In this document: piece by piece, positions 17,465 through 25,631 of the stretch
Layout: each line of letters starts with the position of its first letter
Numbering within the stretch: position 1 is the stretch's first letter
NCBI RefSeq assembly: GCF_021442385.1
Contig: NZ_MUZA01000025.1
Location: 23,629 to 87,628, forward strand
Direction of reading: 5' to 3'
Length of the DNA stretch: 64,000 bases
Source of the DNA: Micromonospora sp. MH99
GTDB taxonomy: Bacteria > Actinomycetota > Actinomycetes > Mycobacteriales > Micromonosporaceae
The notes under the pieces: generated by a model
What the model saw: the letters and a program-made list of their open reading frames with translations, nothing else
Told to the model about the DNA's origin: nothing
Database searches by the model: none
Position numbers and translations under genes: made by a program

Positions 17465-18714
17465 TGTCGTACCTGCTCGGGGTGGTCCTCTTCGCCCTGG
17501 CCATCCTCGTCTCGGTGAGTCTGCACGAAGCGGGGCACCTGCTCACCGCCAAGATGTTCGGGATGAAGGTGACGAAGTACTTCGTCGGCTTCGGCCCCAC
17601 CATCTGGTCGTTCCAGCGGGGTGAGACCGAGTACGGCCTCAAGGGCATCCCGCTCGGCGGCTTCTGCAAGATCGTCGGGATGACTCCGCAGGACGACGAC
17701 GTCGAGCCGGGCGACGAGTCGCGGGTGATGTGGCGCTACCCGGTCTGGAAGCGGACGATCGTGATGGCCGCCGGCTCGATCACGCACTTCGCGCTCGCGC
17801 TGATCACCATCTGGATCCTCGCCGTCTCCGCCGGCCTGCCCAACCCGGACTTCCCGACCACCGACGCGCAGGCCCGCCAGGAGCCCGCGGTCATCCAGCT
17901 CAGCGACTGCGTGGTGCCGGAGAACGCGGTGCGGGCGTGCACCCCCGCCGACGCGGCCAGCCCGGCCGCCCAGGCACAGCTGCGCGACGGCGACCGGATC
18001 ACCTCGATCAACGGCACCCCGATCGCCAACTACGGCGACCTGCTGACCACCCTGCGCAGTCTCAAGCCGGGCGACACCACGCGGATCGAGTACGTCCGCG
18101 ACGGGCAGGCGGGCAGCACCAGCACGGTGCTCGCGCAGACCCAGCGGCCGCCCCTGGACGACCCGAAGGGCGCCGCCGCGCCGGTGGCCGCGCTCGGCGT
18201 CGGTCTCGTGCCCAGCACCCCCACCCGCGTGACGTACGGGCCGGGGGCCGCCTTCGGGGCCACCGCCGACTTCACCGGTCAACTCGCCGTCGGCACCGCG
18301 CAGGCGTTGCAGCGCATCCCGCAGAAGGTCCCCGCCCTGTGGACCGCCCTCACCGGCGGCGAGCGGGACGTGGACACCCCGATCAGCGTCGTCGGCGCCA
18401 GCCGGCTCGGCGGGGAGGCCGTGCAGAACAACGCCTGGCTGGTCTTCTTCATGCTCTTCGTGTCGCTGAACTTCTTCATCGGGGTGTTCAACCTGCTTCC
18501 GCTCCTCCCGGTGGACGGCGGCCACATCGCCATCGCCTGGTTCGAACGGGTCCGCTCCTGGGTCTACGCCCGGATCGGCCGGGCCGACCCGGGCCGGGTC
18601 GACTACCTCAAACTGATGCCCTTCACGTACGCGGTGATCCTGATCGGCGGCGCGTTCACGCTGCTCACCATCGCCGCGGACGTCGTCAACCCGATCACGC
18701 TCTTCTCAAGGTGA
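17464..18714 (+). CDS. rseP: Site-2 intramembrane metalloprotease RseP/Rip1
   Basis: 416 residues from the ATG at 17464, which shares a base with the dxr stop. Zinc motif HEAGH (H21, E22, H25) lies in the first membrane helix, and the third ligand in PVDGGH (D351) in a late one, the hallmark of RseP/SpoIVFB proteases. A PDZ-like domain (about 155-235, with DGDRITSINGTPI) lies between. Four hydrophobic helices in all. The family cleaves membrane-bound anti-sigma factors after a site-1 cut; in mycobacteria Rip1 controls several sigma pathways. The substrate here is unknown. It probably shares a transcript with dxr and ispG. Confidence 0.95.
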   Translation: MSYLLGVVLFALAILVSVSLHEAGHLLTAKMFGMKVTKYFVGFGPTIWSFQRGETEYGLKGIPLGGFCKIVGMTPQDDDVEPGDESRVMWRYPVWKRTIVMAAGSITHFALALITIWILAVSAGLPNPDFPTTDAQARQEPAVIQLSDCVVPENAVRACTPADAASPAAQAQLRDGDRITSINGTPIANYGDLLTTLRSLKPGDTTRIEYVRDGQAGSTSTVLAQTQRPPLDDPKGAAAPVAALGVGLVPSTPTRVTYGPGAAFGATADFTGQLAVGTAQALQRIPQKVPALWTALTGGERDVDTPISVVGASRLGGEAVQNNAWLVFFMLFVSLNFFIGVFNLLPLLPVDGGHIAIAWFERVRSWVYARIGRADPGRVDYLKLMPFTYAVILIGGAFTLLTIAADVVNPITLFSR

Positions 18715-18723
18715 GTGCCTGAA

Positions 18724-19896
18724 GTGACCGCTATCAGTCTCGGTATGCCCGCCGTGCCGCCCCCGCCGCTCGCTCCCCGTCGGGCCAGCCGCCAGATCAT
18801 GGTCGGTTCGGTGCCCGTCGGCGGCGGTGCGCCGGTGTCCGTGCAGTCGATGACCACGACCCTCACCTCCGACGTCAACGCGACCCTTCAGCAGATCGCC
18901 GAGCTGACCGCGTCCGGCTGCCAGATCGTCCGGGTGGCGGTGCCGTCGCAGGACGACGTCGAGGCGCTGCCCGCGATCGCCAAGAAGTCGCAGATCCCGG
19001 TGATCGCCGACATCCACTTCCAGCCCAAGTACGTCTTCGCCGCGATCGACGCGGGCTGCGCGGCCGTCCGGGTCAACCCGGGCAACATCCGCCAGTTCGA
19101 CGACAAGGTCAAGGAGATCGCCCGTGCCGCCGGGGACGCCGGGGTGCCGATCCGGATCGGCGTCAACGCGGGCTCGTTGGACAAGCGGCTGCTGAGCAAG
19201 TACGGCAAGGCCACCGCCGAGGCGCTCGTCGAGTCGGCGCTGTGGGAGTGCTCGCTGTTCGAGGAGCACGGCTTCCGCGACATCAAGATCTCGGTCAAGC
19301 ACAACGACCCGGTCGTGATGATCCGCGCGTACCGGCAGCTCGCCGAGCAGTGCGACTACCCGCTGCACCTCGGTGTCACCGAGGCCGGGCCGGCCTTCCA
19401 GGGCACCATCAAGTCGGCTGTCGCCTTCGGCGCCCTGCTCGCCGAGGGCATCGGCGACACCATCCGGGTGTCGCTGTCCGCCCCGCCGGTCGAGGAGATC
19501 AAGGTCGGCAACCAGATCCTGGAGTCCCTCGGCCTGCGCGAGCGCGGTCTGGAGATCGTCTCCTGCCCGTCCTGCGGGCGGGCCCAGGTGGACGTCTACA
19601 AGCTCGCCGAGGAGGTCACCGCCGGCCTGGAAGGGCTGCCGGTGCCGCTGCGGGTCGCCGTCATGGGCTGCGTCGTCAACGGTCCGGGCGAGGCCCGCGA
19701 GGCCGACCTCGGCGTCGCCTCCGGCAACGGCAAGGGCCAGATCTTCGTCAAGGGCCAGGTCGTCAAGACGGTGCCCGAGGCGCAGATCGTGGAGACGCTG
19801 ATCGAGGAGGCGCTGCGCATCGCCGACGAGATGGGCGCCGAGCTTCCCGAGGAGCTGCGTGGGCTGGTCACCGGCCCGACCGTCACCGTGCACTGA
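18724..19896 (+). CDS. ispG: (E)-4-hydroxy-3-methylbut-2-enyl-diphosphate synthase (IspG/GcpE)
   Basis: Penultimate MEP-pathway enzyme, converting MEcPP to HMBPP with a 4Fe-4S cluster. 390 residues from the GTG at 18724, chosen for the AAGGTGA 11-17 bases upstream; a GTG at 18715 is possible. Cluster ligands C281 and C284 (CPSC) and C316, plus E323 (GCVVNGPGE), are all present. The TIM-barrel start ([14 protein letters not shown]) is typical. It is the last gene of the dxr-rseP-ispG unit and is followed by a strong terminator. Confidence 0.97.
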   Translation: MTAISLGMPAVPPPPLAPRRASRQIMVGSVPVGGGAPVSVQSMTTTLTSDVNATLQQIAELTASGCQIVRVAVPSQDDVEALPAIAKKSQIPVIADIHFQPKYVFAAIDAGCAAVRVNPGNIRQFDDKVKEIARAAGDAGVPIRIGVNAGSLDKRLLSKYGKATAEALVESALWECSLFEEHGFRDIKISVKHNDPVVMIRAYRQLAEQCDYPLHLGVTEAGPAFQGTIKSAVAFGALLAEGIGDTIRVSLSAPPVEEIKVGNQILESLGLRERGLEIVSCPSCGRAQVDVYKLAEEVTAGLEGLPVPLRVAVMGCVVNGPGEAREADLGVASGNGKGQIFVKGQVVKTVPEAQIVETLIEEALRIADEMGAELPEELRGLVTGPTVTVH

Positions 19897-19907
19897 GTCG
19901 GTTCGAA

Positions 19908-19946
19908 GAATGCGGGCCGTTCCCCCTCGGGGAGCGGCCCGCATTC
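19908..19946. terminator. Bidirectional terminator between ispG and the PadR gene
   Basis: Perfect 12-base stem (19908-19919 GAATGCGGGCCG with 19935-19946) and a 15-base loop, placed between convergent genes. The ispG side is followed by a short GTTC stretch. Confidence 0.85.
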
Positions 19947-19959
19947 GTTCCGGCGCATC

Positions 19960-20547
19960 TCACTCGGATTCGGCGAGGATCGCGTACAGCTTGCGCCGGG
20001 TCTCGTCGAGCACCTGGGCGGCCCGCTCACGCTGGTCGTCGGTGCCGTTCATCATCACCTGACGCAGGGCGTTCATCGCCTGCGCGCCGGAGTCGCGGAT
20101 GTCGTGCCAGCTGCTCACGGTGCCCTGGGCGACGTCCGCCCAGGCCGGGCTCTCCGCAGCCGCGGTGGCCTCCGCCTGCCCGGCCTCGGTGACCGTGAAC
20201 CGCTTGCGCCCACCGCTGGACTCCTCGGTGCTGGCGGCGATCACACCCTCGTCCTCCAGGAGCTGGAGCGTGGGGTAGATCGAACCCGGGCTGGGCCGCC
20301 ATGCGCCGCCGGTGCGGGAGTCAATCTCCTGGATCATCTCGTAGCCGTGCATCGGCCGTTCGGTGAGCAGGGCCAACACCGCGCCCCGGACGTTGGGGCG
20401 TCGGCCCCTGCCCCGCCCGCGACCGCGTCCGCCCCAGGGGCCGCCGTGCTCGTGGCCGTGGCCGTGCGGGCCGGGCGGGACCGGCGGGAAGCCGAACCCC
20501 CGCATCCGGGCCTCGTGCATCGGGTGGTGCTGTCGATGGAACCTCAT
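19960..20547 (-). CDS. PadR-family transcriptional regulator
   Basis: 195 residues from the ATG at 20547, with AAAGGAAGAA before it. A His/Gly/Arg-rich N-terminal tail (HGHGHEHGG, then RGRGRGRGRR; about 28-50) precedes the winged helix (NVRGAVLALLTERPMHGYEMIQ, about 50-125) with SIYPTLQLLEDEG as recognition region. A C-terminal helical dimerisation part follows. The His-rich tail might bind metal or simply be basic and disordered. It is divergent from an MFS exporter, with a symmetric operator between; it most likely represses both itself and the exporter, as PadR regulators usually do. Confidence 0.92.
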   Translation of the reverse strand: MRFHRQHHPMHEARMRGFGFPPVPPGPHGHGHEHGGPWGGRGRGRGRGRRPNVRGAVLALLTERPMHGYEMIQEIDSRTGGAWRPSPGSIYPTLQLLEDEGVIAASTEESSGGRKRFTVTEAGQAEATAAAESPAWADVAQGTVSSWHDIRDSGAQAMNALRQVMMNGTDDQRERAAQVLDETRRKLYAILAESE

Positions 20548-20575
20548 GGGGTTCTTCCTTTCCTCGTACTGTCGC

Positions 20576-20605
20576 TGATGCATCAACGATATATCGGCAA
20601 TGCAT
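20576..20605. promoter_or_regulatory. Symmetric three-palindrome operator of the PadR/MFS pair
   Basis: Layout ATGCAT (20578-20583), three bases, CGATATATCG (20587-20596), three bases, ATGCAT (20600-20605): a centre palindrome flanked by two identical palindromes at equal distance. TGATGCATCA (20576-20585) extends the left one. AT-rich palindromes of this kind are typical PadR sites. A further palindrome CGTACGTACG lies at 20631-20640, on the exporter side. Confidence 0.7.
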
Positions 20606-20659
20606 CGCCGACAAGCCGCTATTTACAAACCGTACGTACGTCTTGTTAAGGTGTCGGGC

Positions 20660-21883
20660 ATGCGCCTGCTCCCACCACCCGGCCCGGCCCGGATCCTCAC
20701 CCTCGGCACCCTGGTCAAGACCGTCGGGCGGGGCCTCTGGCTGGTCGCCAGCGCGCTCTTCCTCACCCGCTCGGTCGGCCTCTCGGCCACCCAGGTCGGC
20801 GTCGGGCTGACCATCTCGGCACTCGTCGGCGTGCTCGCGAGCGCGCCCAGCGGCTACCTGGCCGACCGCGTCGGGCCGCGCGGCGCACAGGTCGGCGGCC
20901 TGATCGCGGCCGGCATCCTGACCGCCGGGCTGGTCACCGTCCGCTCGTTCGCCGCCTTCCTGCTGGTCGGCGCCGCCACGGCGCTCGCCGACGCCGTCGA
21001 GCGCGGCGCCCGGGGAGCGCTCATCGCCGGCGCGATCCCACCCGACCAGCGGGTGCACACCCGCGCCTACCTGCGGGCCACCACCAACGTCGGGATCTCC
21101 GTCGGCGCCGTCCTCGGCGGCTTCGCCATCGCCGCCGACACCCGCGCCGGCTACCTCACGCTGATCCTGACCACGGCTGTGGCGTCGCTGGCCGCAGCGG
21201 CGATCTCCGTCCGGCTGCCCACCGTCGCACCCGTCGCCGCCCCGACGCGGGGACCCCGGCTGGTCGCCCTACGGGACCGCCCGTTCCTCGCCTTCACCCT
21301 GCTCGACGGGCTGATGTCCATGCACTTCAGCCTGCTCACCCTCGCCCTGCCGTTGTGGATCGCCGGGCACACCACGGCGCCGGCCTGGATGATCTCGGTG
21401 CTGACGCTGGTCAACACCGCACTCGTGGTGCTCCTGCAGGTACGCGCCGCACGCAGCGCCGTCACCCTGCCCGGGGCCGCCCGCGCGTCCCGCCGGGCGG
21501 GAGTCGTCATCGCGCTCGCCTGCGTACTCTTCGCCGCCAGCGGCGCGCTGCCCACTCCGGGCGCCATCGGCCTGCTCTGCTGCGGGTCGCTGGCGCACGT
21601 GATCGGCGAGCTGTGGCACTCCGCCGCCGGATGGGGGATCTCCTTCGGGCTGGCGCCCGCCGAGGCGCAGGGGCAGTACCAGGGGACGTACGGCATGGGC
21701 TACGAACTGGGCAAGATGCTCGCGCCCGTCGTGGTGACCAGCCTCGCCCTCGGTTGGGGCGTACCGGGATGGCTCACACTCGGCGCGCTGTTCCTCCTGC
21801 TCGGTGCCCTGGTGCCCCCGGTCGTCCGGTGGGCCGGCCGGACCCGCCCACCCAGCCCGGTCGCCGAGCCACTGACCGTCTGA
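20660..21883 (+). CDS. Major facilitator superfamily transporter, probable drug efflux
   Basis: 407 residues from the ATG at 20660, with AAGG at 20648-20651. About 12 membrane helices. The loop after helix 2 reads GYLADRVGPR, the MFS motif A (GxLaDrxGxr). The family is likely a drug or metabolite exporter because the gene is divergent from a PadR regulator. The ligand is unknown. Expression is presumably held off by the operator at 20576-20605. Confidence 0.9.
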   Translation: MRLLPPPGPARILTLGTLVKTVGRGLWLVASALFLTRSVGLSATQVGVGLTISALVGVLASAPSGYLADRVGPRGAQVGGLIAAGILTAGLVTVRSFAAFLLVGAATALADAVERGARGALIAGAIPPDQRVHTRAYLRATTNVGISVGAVLGGFAIAADTRAGYLTLILTTAVASLAAAAISVRLPTVAPVAAPTRGPRLVALRDRPFLAFTLLDGLMSMHFSLLTLALPLWIAGHTTAPAWMISVLTLVNTALVVLLQVRAARSAVTLPGAARASRRAGVVIALACVLFAASGALPTPGAIGLLCCGSLAHVIGELWHSAAGWGISFGLAPAEAQGQYQGTYGMGYELGKMLAPVVVTSLALGWGVPGWLTLGALFLLLGALVPPVVRWAGRTRPPSPVAEPLTV

Positions 21884-21940
21884 CGGCGGGCTCGCCACTC
21901 GGCCGGCGGGGCGGGGGGTCGATCTGGCAGGCTGGTAGTC

Positions 21941-22780
21941 GTGCTGACGGTGCCGGTACGGCAACTGGGGGAATCGGAGCGCCGCGCGGTCGAGCGCCTC
22001 CTCGACCGTGACCCGTTCGCGGGCGCGCAGGTCGCGGAGCGCATCGCCGCGCGCGGGCTCTCCTGGTGGCGGGCCGAAGGGCGGATCCTGGGGTACGGCG
22101 CCCGCCGCAACCTCGAATCGCTGTGCTGGCTCGGTGGCAACCTGACACCGGTGCTCGCCAACGACGCAGCCGTGTCCGCCTTCGCCGACCTGCTCGCGGG
22201 GGAGGAACGACTCTGCTCGTCAATCGTCGGCCGCGCCGACGCCGTCCTCGGCCTCTGGGACCGGCTCTCCGGAACGTGGGGCCCAGCCCGCGACGTCCGC
22301 CCCAACCAGCCGCTGCTGGCCACCGACACACTGCCGGCAGTACCGGCCGACCCAGAGGTACGCCGCGTCCGCTCCGGCGAGGTCGACAGGCTCTTTCCGG
22401 CTGCCGTCGCCATGTACACCGAGGAGGTCGGTGTCTCCCCGCTCGCCGAGGACGCCGGCCGCAGCTACCGCCGCAGAGTCAACGACCTGGTCCGCGCCGG
22501 TCGCGCGTACGCCCGCTTCGTCGACGGCAAGGTCGTGTTCAAAGCCGAGCTGGCCGTGGTGACCAAACGGACCGCCCAGGTCCAGGGCGTCTGGGTCGCG
22601 CCGGAGTGGCGGGGCCGCGGCATCGCCGCCGGCGCGATGGCCGCCGTCGTACGCGACGCGCTGCTCCGGGTCGCCCCCACGGTCAGCCTGTACGTCAACG
22701 ACTTCAACCTGCCGGCCCGCAGGGTGTACGAGCGCTGCGGCTTCCAGCCCGTCGGCACGCTCGCCACCGTCCTCTTCTGA
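21941..22780 (+). CDS. DUF4081-containing GNAT acetyltransferase
   Basis: 279 residues from the GTG at 21941. An N-terminal DUF4081-like half (about 1-125, LLDRDPFAGAQVAER) is followed by a GNAT domain, with the acetyl-CoA loop WRGRGIAAG near 225-233 and NDFNLPARRVYERCGFQ at the end. Actinobacteria, including M. tuberculosis (Rv2867c, from memory), carry this gene next to ispG, so the neighbourhood is conserved even though a PadR/MFS pair has been placed between here. The acceptor substrate is not known. It ends before a palindromic element shared with 15211. Confidence 0.9.
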   Translation: MLTVPVRQLGESERRAVERLLDRDPFAGAQVAERIAARGLSWWRAEGRILGYGARRNLESLCWLGGNLTPVLANDAAVSAFADLLAGEERLCSSIVGRADAVLGLWDRLSGTWGPARDVRPNQPLLATDTLPAVPADPEVRRVRSGEVDRLFPAAVAMYTEEVGVSPLAEDAGRSYRRRVNDLVRAGRAYARFVDGKVVFKAELAVVTKRTAQVQGVWVAPEWRGRGIAAGAMAAVVRDALLRVAPTVSLYVNDFNLPARRVYERCGFQPVGTLATVLF

Positions 22781-22801
22781 TCGACCAGCGCTCGCGCCTT
22801 C

Positions 22802-22850
22802 AGATCTTGGACAGTTTCCGTCAGCTGGTGACGGGAACTGTCCAAGATCT
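22802..22850. repeat. Inverted repeat, GATCTTGGACAGTTTCC family (copy 2 of 2)
   Basis: Arms 22802-22822 and 22830-22850 pair with one mismatch around a seven-base loop and share the core AGATCTTGGACAGTTTCCGTC-like sequence with 15211-15265. It again lies between convergent genes, which fits a terminator role or a palindromic element that inserts at gene ends. Confidence 0.85.
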
Positions 22851-22868
22851 CTCTCGGGCACGACGATG

Positions 22869-22942
22869 GCCGGCACCCCGGTTTCGGGGTGCCGGCGGGG
22901 TATGCCGATGGCCGGCGCCCGTTGTCGGGTGCCGGCCATCGG
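22869..22942 (-). terminator. Two consecutive hairpins terminating the lysozyme-fold gene
   Basis: Hairpin 1: 12-base perfect stem (22869-22880 with 22885-22896), four-base loop. Hairpin 2: 16-base stem with one G-T pair (22905-22920 with 22927-22942), six-base loop, ending 14 bases past the stop of the leftward gene. Both contain GCCGGC. Confidence 0.85.
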
Positions 22943-22955
22943 TCGGTGCGGTGGG

Positions 22956-23516
22956 TCAGCTGTTCCAGTGCTGGGCGACGAGGTCGGTGGCCTGCTGCTG
23001 CCACTGGGCGTACGCGTCGGGGTAGGCCGAGACCTGCACGGTCTGGGCGGCGTCGGTCAGCGGCATGTCCTGCCAGCCGTCAACCTGCTTGAGGCCCTTG
23101 AGGAACGCGGTCGTGGAGTACTCCGGGTTGGTGATCTGCTCCGGCGTGCCCCAACCACTGGTCGGGCGCTGCTGGAACAGGCCCAGCGAGTCGTGGTCGT
23201 TGGCGTCGCCGAGGTGACCCAGGTTCTCCAGCTTCGACTCCTGCAGGCTCGTCGCGATCGAGATGACCGCGGCGCGCTCGGGCAGGCCGGCCTTCTTCGT
23301 GGCGGCGATGATCGCCTTGACGTTGCCGGTCTGCTCACCGTTGAGGTCGATGTGCGACTGCGCGCCCTGCGGCTTCGCCGCCACGGTGTGCACGGCGGCG
23401 GCGGTGGGCTTGGCGTCGACGGGGTTGGCGTGCGCGGCGATCGGGCCGGCGAAGACACCACCGGCGAACGCGAGACCGGCAACAGACAGCATGCTCTTGC
23501 GGAAGATCGTGTTCAT
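22956..23516 (-). CDS. Secreted lysozyme-fold (SLT-like) protein
   Basis: 186 residues from the ATG at 23516 with GAAGGAG upstream. Clear signal peptide (about 1-31, LSVAGLAFAGGVFAGPIAAHA). The mature part has ISIATSLQESKLENLGH, where E (in LQESKLEN) sits like the catalytic Glu of soluble lytic transglycosylases, and SLGLFQQRPTSGWG, the recurrent active-site loop of actinobacterial lysozyme-like proteins. About 150 mature residues, with no LysM or other wall-binding domain. A role in peptidoglycan remodelling is inferred. The upstream region (23517 on) contains an unusual repeat array that could be regulatory. Confidence 0.85.
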   Translation of the reverse strand: MNTIFRKSMLSVAGLAFAGGVFAGPIAAHANPVDAKPTAAAVHTVAAKPQGAQSHIDLNGEQTGNVKAIIAATKKAGLPERAAVISIATSLQESKLENLGHLGDANDHDSLGLFQQRPTSGWGTPEQITNPEYSTTAFLKGLKQVDGWQDMPLTDAAQTVQVSAYPDAYAQWQQQATDLVAQHWNS

Positions 23517-23639
23517 GGGGGTAGCTCCTTCGGGGGTAGGAACACCACACACACCACCAGCGGGGGTCGGTGACGTGGGGTGTGAGCACCTCGTCCGGCG
23601 CTGCACAAAACAAGGGGAAAAGTTTGGGGGCCTGCGAGC

Positions 23640-24070
23640 CGGGGGCTCGCGGCGCGGCGACCTTGCGAGCGGGGCTCGTGGCGCCGGGACCGTGTGTAAC
23701 GACCCGCGGTCCGGGGTCATTCCCGGCGGCCCGCGAGGGGGCTCGCGGTGCCGGACCCGGTGTAACGACCGGCCTGCCGGGGCCATTCCCGGGGCGGCCC
23801 GCGAGGGGGCTCGCCGCGCCGGACCGTGTGTAACGGCCGGCTGTCCGGGGTCATTCCCGGCGGCTCGCGAGCGGGGCTCGCGGGGCCCGGACCGTGTGTA
23901 ACGGCCGCCGGGGCTGGGGTCATTCCCGGGCCCTCGCCGGGGCCCCGGGGCGGGGCCACGGGTTGTTCGGGTGGTCTGCGACGACCCGGCCCGACCGGCC
24001 ATTTCCCACCCGGTCGAGCGGGCGGGGGCGGGCCGTGGTCCTGCGATCGTCAGGGTATGTAACGACCCCC
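23640..24070. repeat. Tandem repeat array, 66-68 bp period
   Basis: Four units are clear by their shared GTAAC tags at 23696, 23762, 23830 and 23898 (steps of 66, 68, 68). Each has GTGTAACG followed about 10-15 bases on by GGGG(T/C)CATTCCCG and a GCGAG...GGCTCG stretch. A degenerate unit near 23978 and a last tag at 24059 follow. No coding signal, no spacer diversity. It lies upstream of the leftward lysozyme-fold gene and fills part of the 1-kb gap to 24584. Confidence 0.85.
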
Positions 24071-24130
24071 GGCCCGCCACGATTCCAGCCCACGGATGCG
24101 ACCGGTCACCACCCAACCACCGCCCAGAAA

Positions 24131-24440
24131 CGGACATCCCGCCTATTCGACACAACGGACACGGCTGGCGGGGTGTAACTGGGTGGTGATCGACTCGGGT
24201 TCGCCGATATCGGGGTGTCCGGGACCGGTTGATACCCCGATTTCGCCGATCTCGTGTTGATCACCGCCCAGGCCACCCCCTAGCGACCTCGTAGGGGCGG
24301 ACATCTCGCCCATTCGAGGCAGCGGACGTGGCCGACGCGGGGGCTTCCGGGTGGCGATCGACTCGGGTTCGCCGATGTCGGGGTGTCCGGGGCGGGTTGA
24401 TACCCCGATTTCGCCGATCTCGCGTCGATCAAGGCCGGAG
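24131..24440. repeat. Imperfect 167-bp tandem duplication holding two GGGGTATCC-family palindromes
   Basis: Two copies begin with CGGACAT at 24131 and 24298. Each contains a palindromic element (24184-24265 and 24353-24430) with TCGCCGAT, TCGGGGTGTCC, GATACCCCGATTTCGCCGATCTCG and outer GATC motifs; these are copies 2 and 3 of the family seen at 13032-13117. The bases from 24440 to the operator at 24550 show nothing recognisable. Confidence 0.75.
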
Positions 24441-24546
24441 TGGTGGGGTCCGGCTCGGTGGCGCCATCCACGCTTCCGTGATGACGGGGATCACGCGTCC
24501 CGGACGGGCGGAAACCGGCCATCGTGCCTAGGCTGGGCCATGTTTT

Positions 24547-24563
24547 TAGACTGACCAGTCAGT
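24547..24563 (+). promoter_or_regulatory. TetR-type operator and -10 region of the ATPase/YhgE/TetR operon
   Basis: ACTGAC-CA-GTCAGT (24550-24563) is a perfect dyad typical of TetR-family operators. A -10-like TAGACT (24547-24552) overlaps its left arm. It lies 21 bases before the first gene's preferred start. The operon's third gene encodes a TetR protein, so negative autoregulation is likely. No convincing -35 is visible. Confidence 0.7.
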
Positions 24564-24584
24564 ACAGTGATCGGGGTGGGCGTG

Positions 24585-25631
24585 ATGGTGGTCGAGGCGA
24601 GGGGTCTTGGCCTGCGTACCTCTCGGGGGTGGGTTTTCCGGGGTGTCGACCTTGCGGTGGACGCGGGTGAGCTGCACGCGATCGTCGGGGTGCCCGGCAG
24701 CGGACGGACCTCTCTGCTCCTCGCCCTGGCGAACCGCTTCCCCACGAGCGAAGGCCAGTTGGAGCTCCGTGCGGCTGCGGCGCTCGGTCACGTGGCCGGG
24801 GTGCACGAGCCCGACCCGGAGTTGACGGTCGCCGAGCACATCTCGGAACGACTGTCGCTGCTCGGGCGGCGAGCTGACCGTGCCGGGCCCATGGCCCTTC
24901 GTGGCGGTGCGGCAGGCAAGTTCCCGGCTGCCGAGTTCGCCGACGCTGCCGAAGCCGAAGCCGAAGCCGAAGCCGAAGCCGAAGCCGAAGCCGAAGCCGA
25001 AGCCGAAGCCCAGGGCCAAGCCCAAGCCCAAGCCGAACCCGAAGGCCAAGCCCAAGCCCAAGGCCAAGCCGAAGCCCAGGGCCAAGGCCAAGCCGAAGCC
25101 CAGGGCCAGGGCCAGGGCCAAGCCCAAGCCCAAGGCCAAGGCCAAGCCGACGCCGAAGGCCAGGCCGACGGCCGAGGCGGGCGCGACCGACTGTCGACGG
25201 GCCGGCGAGGGTTCTTCGGCACGGTGGGCGGTCGACCGACTGGCAGACGCGGGTCGCCGAGGCAGGGCCGGCGGGACGCGGTCGCCGCCGTGATCGAGGG
25301 CGCCGGACTGGGCACTGTCATCCCGCTCGACCCGGCCAGCCGGGGACGGGACCTGACGCCGGTGCAGCGCCAGATGCTCGGGCTGGTGCTCGCCACCCTC
25401 GCGGGGCCGGGGCTGATCCTCGCCGACGACGTCGACGCGGGCACGGATGGTGCGGACCGTGCCCTGCTCTGGGACCTTCTCGGTCGGCTGACCGAGCGGG
25501 GCATCGCGGTGGTGGTGACCGCGCGCGACGTGGAACCGCATCTGCCGTCGATCGTGCACCGACTGGGCCCACCCACAACCGTCGTCGCCGTCGGGACCGC
25601 CACCGACCAGGACACCGAGGGGAACCGATGA
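24585..25631 (+). CDS. ABC-type ATPase-like protein with degenerate motifs and a dipeptide-repeat insert
   Basis: 348 residues from the ATG at 24585 (GGGGTGGG ahead; a GTG at 24567 is possible). The N-terminal part looks like an ABC nucleotide-binding domain, but the Walker A is GVPGSGRTS, with R41 in place of the essential Lys. After residue 115 comes a low-complexity insert of about 75 residues: ten AE dipeptides (122-141), then A/Q/G/E-rich repeats. The C-terminal half keeps a signature-like LTPVQRQ instead of LSGGQ and a Walker B-like LILADD. The usual signature and catalytic Glu are thus absent. It overlaps the YhgE/Pip gene (ATGA), so the two should act together. It may be a non-hydrolysing partner, or the insert may have wrecked it. 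Confidence 0.7.
   Translation: MVVEARGLGLRTSRGWVFRGVDLAVDAGELHAIVGVPGSGRTSLLLALANRFPTSEGQLELRAAAALGHVAGVHEPDPELTVAEHISERLSLLGRRADRAGPMALRGGAAGKFPAAEFADAAEAEAEAEAEAEAEAEAEAEAQGQAQAQAEPEGQAQAQGQAEAQGQGQAEAQGQGQGQAQAQGQGQADAEGQADGRGGRDRLSTGRRGFFGTVGGRPTGRRGSPRQGRRDAVAAVIEGAGLGTVIPLDPASRGRDLTPVQRQMLGLVLATLAGPGLILADDVDAGTDGADRALLWDLLGRLTERGIAVVVTARDVEPHLPSIVHRLGPPTTVVAVGTATDQDTEGNR
24948..25170 (+). repeat. GCCGAA hexanucleotide microsatellite and related degenerate repeats
   Basis: Ten exact GCCGAA units span 24948-25007. They are followed to about 25170 by a shuffled array of GCC(C)AA, GGCCAA and GCCGAA words. The period of six keeps the frame, so copy-number changes would change protein length by two residues per unit. 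The other five frames are also open through it. Confidence 0.95.

Noticed and set aside
23517..23700. Cyclic-di-AMP (ydaO-type) riboswitch ahead of the lysozyme-fold gene
   Set aside because: Actinobacterial wall hydrolases often have one, but its conserved GGGUGAA and paired core could not be found on the minus strand.
23640..24070. CRISPR array
   Set aside because: Units are tandem with no distinct spacers, the period is 66-68 bp with the whole unit conserved, and no cas gene is present.
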